DNA from: a candidate division KSB1 bacterium
GTDB lineage: Bacteria; Zhuqueibacterota; JdFR-76; DREG01
Direction: 5' to 3'
Length of the DNA stretch: 22,106 nt
NCBI GenBank assembly: GCA_022566355.1
Contig: JADFJB010000082.1
Span: forward strand, 1 to 22,106
The translations under genes were made by a program, and so were the position numbers. Positions 17,172 to 22,106 of the stretch are shown piece after piece (within the stretch, counting starts at the first letter, position 1; every line of letters starts with the position of its first letter). The notes below the pieces were generated by a model. That model ran no database searches and was not told the DNA's origin. It was given only the letters and a program-made list of their open reading frames with translations.

Positions 17172-17750
17172 TTAATGTTGAGGTTAAGAATAAGTTTGAC
17201 TACTGTTTTGCTTTTGCCATTAGGTCAATTTTTCTTCTTGATTTAAATCCCCTAATCTTAAATTGTTTATTTAAAATTAATACGAACTGACAGTTTGTCT
17301 ATAAATCCCAAAATCCCACCAGGAACGAATGTTTATAAAACCCACCACCACTTTGATATTTCTAACGTTCAAATTCCCTATGATGAATCGCGATGCTATA
17401 GTCGTTCCTTTATTATAGATTAATCCATTGGGCGTTTTTTCAATATCGTCTAAAACTGTCAAATCTTGGTGAATATCGTTTTTCAGTGAAAACAGTCTAA
17501 CCTCTCAATTTCTTTTAATTTTCTGTATGTAAATTGGAAGTCTTAAATTTAATTCACAACGGATTGTCCTTAATTTCAATCTTAATCTTAACCTCATCTT
17601 GTATTTCATGCTCCGAAAAGATTGCGACTAATTTTGCTTGCTTATATAGGATATATTTTCTAATCTATATCATTTATATTCCCATTTTCAAAAAACTTAA
17701 ATTGACTTATGATTGATGGATCGCTAATTCCTTTTTCTTATTGAATCACA
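17172..17750. other. 579-base gap between kinase and TIM-barrel gene
   Basis: AT-rich and poor in signals. Apart from the start-less minus-strand frame at 17277-17504, I see nothing supportable. A 60-codon plus-strand frame at 17534-17716 is low in complexity and has no ribosome site. No terminator hairpin with a T run was found after the kinase. Confidence 0.5.
17277..17504 (-). pseudogene. Start-less open frame, possible gene remnant
   Basis: This frame gives EVRLFSLKNDIHQDLTVLDD, then IEKTPNGLIYNKGTTIASRF and IIGNLNVRNIKVVVGFINIR, and ends RQTVSSY. The composition is protein-like (balanced charges, PNG and NKGT turns) rather than the low-complexity text of the neighbouring frames. There is no ATG; TTG 17462 is the only possible start, and a stop closes the frame just upstream. 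I do not recognise a family. It may be the tail of a decayed gene or chance. Confidence 0.25.
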
Positions 17751-18734
17751 ATGGATTGGTTTGTTAAAGTACCGCGTTTAGAGCTTTCGAATTGGGCTCC
17801 TTCCGAAAATTGGGAAGGTCTGTTTGAAAGGTGGACCAAGAAGGGAGTTAAGGGAATCATTCTTCCCTTAAACTTGAAGGACGAAATTGAAAAAATATCC
17901 AGTATAATTCAATTGGCAAAATTAGGTAATGTTCAAGTATGGGTAAATCTGCCTGTTCTTAACAATCAGGCTGTTTCGGATCGCACCGAATTCGGAAAAA
18001 TAAAACATCGTACCGGGGAGATTTTTGATTTCCCGGCATGGTTTGCACCGATTTGTCCCTCAAATCTTGAATATCAAGATTATCTTGATGAAAAGATTGA
18101 AAATTCTCTAATGCATTTACCTATAGATGTTTGGCTTCTTGATTATGTGAGGTTTCCCTATTTTTGGGAACAGTGGGGCAATACCGTTCAAGAAGATGAA
18201 TTCCCGCCTTTTTGTTATTGTGTTGATTGTAAATTGTCATTTCAAAATTTAATGCATTTAAGTTTAGAGGACAGTACTGTGGTTCATCTTCAAAAATGGC
18301 AGAGCCGGGTTATTGAAAAGTTAATCGAAAGAATTTCCCGGAACATTAAAGGAGTTCACCCAAACTTACAAGTGGGTATGCAGATCCTACCACTGATGTC
18401 GCAAAAAAGACGCCATCCTAAATCTGAATGGGTTGGGCAGAATTTACAATCGCTGCAAAGACATGTTGATTTTTTTAGCCCATTGATGTATGGAAAACTT
18501 TTGGGTTTGTACCCAGACCAGATCCTTTCTTATTTAGTCGATTTTATCAGTACCCAAAAACAACCGGTTGTGCCATCTTTTCAAATTTCTTCTACGCGAT
18601 GGGATCGACAGAGATATGAAACTAAGGTGAAGTTGACTGATTTAGGGAATAGGTTAACCCCCCTGGGAATTGATGCGGCGACTCTATTTCATGCAAAAGA
18701 TTTTTTGAATCCTGAAAAAATTCAAAAGGAATAA
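17751..18734 (+). CDS. TIM-barrel glycoside-hydrolase-like protein of unknown substrate
   Basis: A 327-residue protein without signal peptide, so probably cytoplasmic. It resembles the glycosyl-hydrolase-like group related to GHL10 and DUF4015: strand-like ends GVKGIILPL (33-40) and VQVWVNLPVL (61-70), APICPSNLEYQDYL (99-112), then DVWLLDYVRFPYF (126-138), where Asp131 sits at the usual barrel active-site position. HVDFFSPLMYGKLLG (238-252) and PVVPSFQIS (272-280) fit later strands. FCYCVDCKLSF (154-164) carries three close cysteines, as in relatives with a C-x-C-x-x-C insert, possibly binding metal. ATG 17751 is the first start after an in-frame TGA at its -9 position; no clear ribosome site is seen. 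The substrate cannot be told from context. Confidence 0.65.
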   Translation: MDWFVKVPRLELSNWAPSENWEGLFERWTKKGVKGIILPLNLKDEIEKISSIIQLAKLGNVQVWVNLPVLNNQAVSDRTEFGKIKHRTGEIFDFPAWFAPICPSNLEYQDYLDEKIENSLMHLPIDVWLLDYVRFPYFWEQWGNTVQEDEFPPFCYCVDCKLSFQNLMHLSLEDSTVVHLQKWQSRVIEKLIERISRNIKGVHPNLQVGMQILPLMSQKRRHPKSEWVGQNLQSLQRHVDFFSPLMYGKLLGLYPDQILSYLVDFISTQKQPVVPSFQISSTRWDRQRYETKVKLTDLGNRLTPLGIDAATLFHAKDFLNPEKIQKE

Positions 18735-18785
18735 GCACGTAGTAACTTCATCGCAATCTTTTGTTATTATCTTTTGGCGCTTAAA

Positions 18786-18857
18786 TCCTAATATCGAATA
18801 TCGAACCTGTCCCTGACCGCAGGCTCAAAGGTCAGGAATCCGAAACAAATATCGAAA
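18786..18857. repeat. Degenerate intergenic repeat with hairpin
   Basis: Short direct repeats of ATCGAA (ATATCGAATATCGAAC, later ATATCGAAAC) flank CCTGAC (18812-18817) and GTCAGG (18831-18836), which form a 6-bp stem. It resembles the other small dispersed elements of this window but is not a copy of any of them. Confidence 0.45.
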
Positions 18858-18860
18858 CCC

Positions 18861-18898
18861 CAAATTCAAATATTCAAAAAAATATTTGAGTTTTTGGG
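18861..18898. terminator. Possible bidirectional terminator
   Basis: TCAAATATT (18866-18874) and AATATTTGA (18881-18889) form a 9-bp stem with a 6-nt loop, extended by A-T pairs and closed by CCC/GGG, with GTTTTT within the 3' arm. It lies between two convergent genes. The stem is AT-only at its core, so strength is uncertain. Confidence 0.4.
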
Positions 18899-19011
18899 TC
18901 AATACTGAATTGGTTATTGTGATTTGCTTAGAAATTCGATCTTATTATTTAATTATTTATGATTTATTTTAACCTCATACTTTAAGTACATTTCCTGTTG
19001 TTTCCTTAACT

Positions 19012-20094
19012 TTATAACCTTTCTCGTTCAAGAATCCATTTGGATGCAGCAAGCAGATCTATGGCAATGAAATCAGGATCTATGTCAAACTCTCCATCTT
19101 TTCCAGCATTGCCGGTTTCTACCAAAATTGTGCATAGCCCCGCATTTTTGCCGGCCAGGATATCACAGGTTTTATCTCCAATCATATAACTATTGACTGT
19201 ATTGATATTTAAATCCTCTATGGCTCGATCAATCAGTTTTGTCCCTGGTTTTCTACAACCACAATTTTCCGTTATAGAATGGGGGCAAAAATAGATTTTA
19301 TCGATCAAAATATTCTCTTCCTTTAACAAACCAAACATCATGCGATTCACTTTATAAAAATCTTCTTTGGTGAAATATCCCAACCCGATACCCGCCTGAG
19401 TTGTAATAATGACTAATTTAAATCCCATATTTTGAAGATTTTTAAGGCCAGGTAAAGCATTGGGGAGCAATTGTAACTTTTCAGGTTCATGTAAATATTC
19501 ATCATCCACGTTAATTGTACCGTCGCGGTCTAAGAATACTGCTGGCTGAAGTTTACTTTGGCTTACAGGAAAATAGGCAGCTCTTTCATATTCAATGATG
19601 ACATCATTTGTTTGGCCATGACTGCTTTGAATCTTATTAATTAGATCGGAAGATGATAGCGACGATTCAATAGGAATCAACAATATCTTGCCACCATATG
19701 ATTCAACAAGATTCCCGGAAGTAAGTTGATCCCGGGAATAATCTCCTGCTTTGATATATAGATGTGGTTTTAGGGCTTCAATATTTGCTTTATTTCTTCG
19801 CTCGTTGAAAACGAAGACATAGTTGACCATTTCTAATGCAGCGACTAATCTTGCTCTTTGTTCCTGGGGCACAATGGGTCTGTGGTTACCCTTATAGCGC
19901 CTGATGGAAGAATCACTATTGATCCCGACAATTAAAATATCACAATGTGACTTCGATTTTTCAAGGAATTCAACATGACCGGTATGTAACAGATCGAATG
20001 CGCCTGATGTAAAACCTATAGTTTGTCCACTCTCCCGCCAGTCTTGACTCAATTCAGCAAGTTCGTCACGTGATTGGATTTTATCTTTAATCAT
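19012..20094 (-). CDS. Bifunctional heptose-1-phosphate nucleotidyltransferase (RfaE2-like) / heptose-bisphosphate phosphatase (GmhB-like)
   Basis: A 360-residue fusion. Residues 24-145 are a cytidylyltransferase-like domain of the RfaE2/HldE C-terminal type: FTSGAFDLLHTGH (28-40) with the HxGH nucleotide motif, VGINSD, RPIVPQEQRARLVAALE and LYIKAGDYS. Residues 184-330 are a HAD phosphatase of the GmhB type: FLDRDGTIN (187-195; nucleophile Asp189, acid Asp191), TTQAGIGLGYF (231-241), the zinc ligands Cys270, His272, Cys278 and Cys280 in CPHSITENCGCRKP, and GDKTCD (306-311). In the ADP-heptose pathway GmhB removes the 7-phosphate and RfaE2 then activates C1, so one chain would do both steps, for lipopolysaccharide or another heptose glycan. 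Substrate and nucleotide are inferred from family. No gmhA or heptokinase is adjacent. The gene stands alone, divergent from the aminotransferase. Confidence 0.88.
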   Translation of the reverse strand: MIKDKIQSRDELAELSQDWRESGQTIGFTSGAFDLLHTGHVEFLEKSKSHCDILIVGINSDSSIRRYKGNHRPIVPQEQRARLVAALEMVNYVFVFNERRNKANIEALKPHLYIKAGDYSRDQLTSGNLVESYGGKILLIPIESSLSSSDLINKIQSSHGQTNDVIIEYERAAYFPVSQSKLQPAVFLDRDGTINVDDEYLHEPEKLQLLPNALPGLKNLQNMGFKLVIITTQAGIGLGYFTKEDFYKVNRMMFGLLKEENILIDKIYFCPHSITENCGCRKPGTKLIDRAIEDLNINTVNSYMIGDKTCDILAGKNAGLCTILVETGNAGKDGEFDIDPDFIAIDLLAASKWILERERL

Positions 20095-20317
20095 TTATTT
20101 TATTTTTTTCTGGTAATGGATTTTTTAAAATCAATGTATTCAAATCAATATGTCGATGCAACACAGAATTTTGACTTTGGATTTGGAAGAGCTTGAAATG
20201 TCTTAAATTCCGCTTGAATATGAAAGCTTATTATTTTATTTTCTAAAGATTTACCATATGTTTTTAAGGATAATCTAAGTCAACCTCAGAACAGCAAGTC
20301 TAAAAATTGGTGGTTAG

Positions 20318-20323
20318 TATAAT
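20318..20323 (+). promoter_or_regulatory. Possible -10 box of the aminotransferase-gcvT unit
   Basis: TATAAT stands 50 bases before the aminotransferase ATG in the divergent 279-base gap. No good -35 hexamer is found at the right distance, and AT-rich sequence gives such matches by chance. The AGGAG at 20361-20365 is a good ribosome site for the gene. Confidence 0.3.
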
Positions 20324-20373
20324 AATTATTCGATCTCATTATTAGCTATCAAAACTAAACAGGAGAAGCCAAC

Positions 20374-21555
20374 ATGAAGCTTGCACAAAGGATGGAAAGA
20401 CTAGGTACTGAAACAGCTTTTGAAGTGCTTGCAAAAGCGAAGGCGTTAGAAGCTGAAGGGCGAGATATTATTCATTTGGAAGTTGGTGAACCGGATTTTG
20501 ATACACCATCTCATATTTGCAATGCAGCCACAAAAGCCATCAGTGAGGGGTACACGCACTATGGACCTGCAAGCGGAATGCTGGAATTAAGAAAACAAAT
20601 TGTGAAAACGATCGGAGATACACGCAATATCCACGTTAAACCGGAGCAGGTTGTGGTTACTCCAGGTGCGAAACCGATCATGTTTTTTTGTGTCCTGGCT
20701 CTTGTAAACTCAGGAGATGAAGTGATTTATCCGAATCCCGGGTTTCCGATTTATGAATCGGTAATTGATTTTGTCGGCGCCAAGTCTATTCCGTTGCCAT
20801 TAAAAGAAGAGAAAGAATTTGGGTTTGATCTGATTGATTTAAAACAATTGGTTACGCCAAAAACCAAAATGATTATCTTAAATTCGCCGGCTAATCCAAC
20901 GGGCGGAATGATTTCTGGTGATGATTTAAAGGGAATCGCTGATTTGGTCAGAGATACGGATATCACAATTCTTTCAGATGAAATTTATGAATTCATCACT
21001 TATGATGATGAAAAGCATGAGAGTATTGCTTCGTTTCCAGGAATGCAAGAACGAACAATTATCCTCCATGGTTTTTCAAAAACCTATTCTATGACAGGAT
21101 GGCGCTTGGGTTATGGTGTAATGCAGGAACAATTGGCTGAACAAGTTACAAAACTGCAGATCAATAGTAATTCGTGTCCCAACAGTTTTGTTCAATTTGG
21201 CGGTCTGGCAGCTTTGACCGGTTCACAGGAAGAACCCCAAGCAATGGTTCGGGAATTTGAACACCGTCGAGGTGTTATAGTCGATGGGTTAAATTCAATT
21301 GATGGTATTACCTGCTTAACGCCGAAAGGTGCATTTTATGTGTTCCCCAATGTAAAACAGCTTGTTGAACGAACAGGAAAAAGTGCTAAAGAATTGGCTA
21401 ACCATTTCTTGGACGATGGGGGTGTTGCTGTCCTTTCCGGGACCGCATTTGGAAAATACGGAGAAGGCTATTTGAGGTTCTCTTATGCAAATTCTGTTGA
21501 TAATATCAACCGGGCATTAGAGCGAATCGAGACTAGTTTGAAAAAAATTCTATAA
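20374..21555 (+). CDS. PLP-dependent class I aminotransferase, aspartate aminotransferase-like
   Basis: A 393-residue fold-type I enzyme transferring amino groups between an amino acid and a 2-oxo acid in the cytosol. Motifs in order: HLEVGEPDFDTP (34-45), YGPASGMLELR (63-73), TPGAKPIMF (96-104), NSPANPTGG (170-178; Asn174 contacts the cofactor), SDEIYE (201-206; Asp202 pairs with the pyridine nitrogen), HGFSKTYSMTGWRLGY (232-247; Lys236 forms the Schiff base) and YLRFSYA (Arg368 binds the substrate carboxylate). This is the AspC/aspartate aminotransferase subgroup Ib; exact substrates (aspartate, prephenate, aromatic or branched) cannot be decided from sequence alone. AGGAG precedes the ATG at good spacing. 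The gene is followed after 22 bases by gcvT, so joint transcription is likely. Confidence 0.93.
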   Translation: MKLAQRMERLGTETAFEVLAKAKALEAEGRDIIHLEVGEPDFDTPSHICNAATKAISEGYTHYGPASGMLELRKQIVKTIGDTRNIHVKPEQVVVTPGAKPIMFFCVLALVNSGDEVIYPNPGFPIYESVIDFVGAKSIPLPLKEEKEFGFDLIDLKQLVTPKTKMIILNSPANPTGGMISGDDLKGIADLVRDTDITILSDEIYEFITYDDEKHESIASFPGMQERTIILHGFSKTYSMTGWRLGYGVMQEQLAEQVTKLQINSNSCPNSFVQFGGLAALTGSQEEPQAMVREFEHRRGVIVDGLNSIDGITCLTPKGAFYVFPNVKQLVERTGKSAKELANHFLDDGGVAVLSGTAFGKYGEGYLRFSYANSVDNINRALERIETSLKKIL

Positions 21556-21577
21556 TCATTGAATCGAGGAAATCCGT

Positions 21578-22106
21578 ATGGCAAATAAGACAGTATTATA
21601 CGATGAACACACGAAACTTGGCGCTAAAATCGTTGAGTTTGCCGGTTACATGATGCCAATTCAATATGGTGGAATATTAAAAGAACATCGCAGGGTCCGC
21701 ACCTCAGTGGGAATGTTTGATGTTTCCCACATGGGTGAATTCATTGTTCGGGGCGCGGATGCCGAGTCTTTTTTGCAAAACGTTACCATCAATAATGTTT
21801 TTAAACTGGCAATCGGTCAGGCACAATACTCTGCAATGTGTTTTGAAGACGGAGGCATCGTAGACGATTTGCTGCTTTATAGATTGCCCGATTATTATAT
21901 GATGGTAGTGAATGCTTCAAATCTTGACAAAGATTGGAATTGGTTACAGCAACATAAACCCGGTTCTGTTCAAATGGAGAATGTTAGTGATCAGACGACC
22001 CTTCTTGCCGTCCAGGGAAAGAAATCAGGAGAATTATTACAAAAATTAACAGATGAAGATTTAAGCAAAATTGATTATTATCATTTTAAAGAAGGAGAAA
22101 TAGATC
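21578..22106 (+). CDS. gcvT: Aminomethyltransferase, glycine cleavage T protein (5' part, cut by window end)
   Basis: The first 176 residues of about 365. The product begins MANKTVLYDEHTKLGAKIVE and carries the family block FAGYMMPIQYGGILKEHRRV followed by GMFDVSHMGE, then GQAQYSAMCFEDGGIVDDLL, YYMMVVNASN and TLLAVQGKKS, all typical of the folate-binding N-terminal domain of GcvT. The enzyme takes the aminomethyl group from the H protein to tetrahydrofolate, releasing ammonia. AGGA at 21567-21570 lies seven bases before ATG 21578. No frameshift is seen before the window edge. The other gcv genes, if linked, would be to the right. Confidence 0.96.
   Translation, partial: MANKTVLYDEHTKLGAKIVEFAGYMMPIQYGGILKEHRRVRTSVGMFDVSHMGEFIVRGADAESFLQNVTINNVFKLAIGQAQYSAMCFEDGGIVDDLLLYRLPDYYMMVVNASNLDKDWNWLQQHKPGSVQMENVSDQTTLLAVQGKKSGELLQKLTDEDLSKIDYYHFKEGEID

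Noticed and set aside
17534-17716. 60-codon plus-strand frame rich in Ile, Leu, Tyr
   Set aside because: No ribosome site, low-complexity AT-rich codons and no recognisable motif; likely chance.

Overview
The window is AT-rich bacterial chromosome with long, mostly intact genes and repeat-filled gaps. A GWxTD-domain secreted protein, a heptose-type nucleotidyltransferase/phosphatase fusion (suggesting a Gram-negative envelope), a tmRNA with an ALAA-ending tag, and abundant small palindromic repeats fit an uncultured FCB-like or KSB1/Calditrichota-like lineage. That placement is an inference from gene content, not a demonstrated assignment.

Left part (1-3882) is accessory and decayed. A secreted Asp-box (BNR) beta-propeller gene, visibly GC-richer than its surroundings, is split by a +1 frameshift at 1738. 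After it comes a minus-strand cluster of degraded small genes. One is a DUF559 endonuclease-like gene carrying a 36-bp in-frame insertion with a TAG stop. The other is a DUF433 antitoxin-like gene whose ATGA-overlapping partner survives only as a stub running into a palindromic repeat. Three copies of a CCCCTCC-type palindrome and one 73-bp inverted-repeat element lie among them.

Middle part (3883-12508). First is a secreted GH2-like protein that has lost the usual acid/base Glu motif and is fused to a polytopic C-terminal membrane domain. A 182-bp MITE-like element with long terminal inverted repeats sits just before smc. smc is followed after 13 nt by a GWxTD-domain gene, probably in the same transcript. 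A degenerate short-repeat tract then precedes ssrA (tmRNA, tag ADYNYALAA) and its strong intrinsic terminator.

Right part (12592-22106). A possible 19-codon leader ORF precedes a 1505-residue soluble hybrid histidine kinase (four PAS, two GAF, HisKA, HATPase, two REC, HPt). Next come a TIM-barrel glycoside-hydrolase-like protein, a minus-strand RfaE2-like/GmhB-like fusion predicted to carry out two consecutive steps of nucleotide-activated heptose synthesis, a class I aminotransferase, and the start of gcvT running off the edge. The aminotransferase and gcvT look like one operon.

No complete new defence or mobile system is evident. The points most worth following are the GH2-like/membrane fusion, the heptose enzyme fusion, the DUF559 gene bracketed by inverted repeats, and the frameshift at a TGA codon in the propeller gene.
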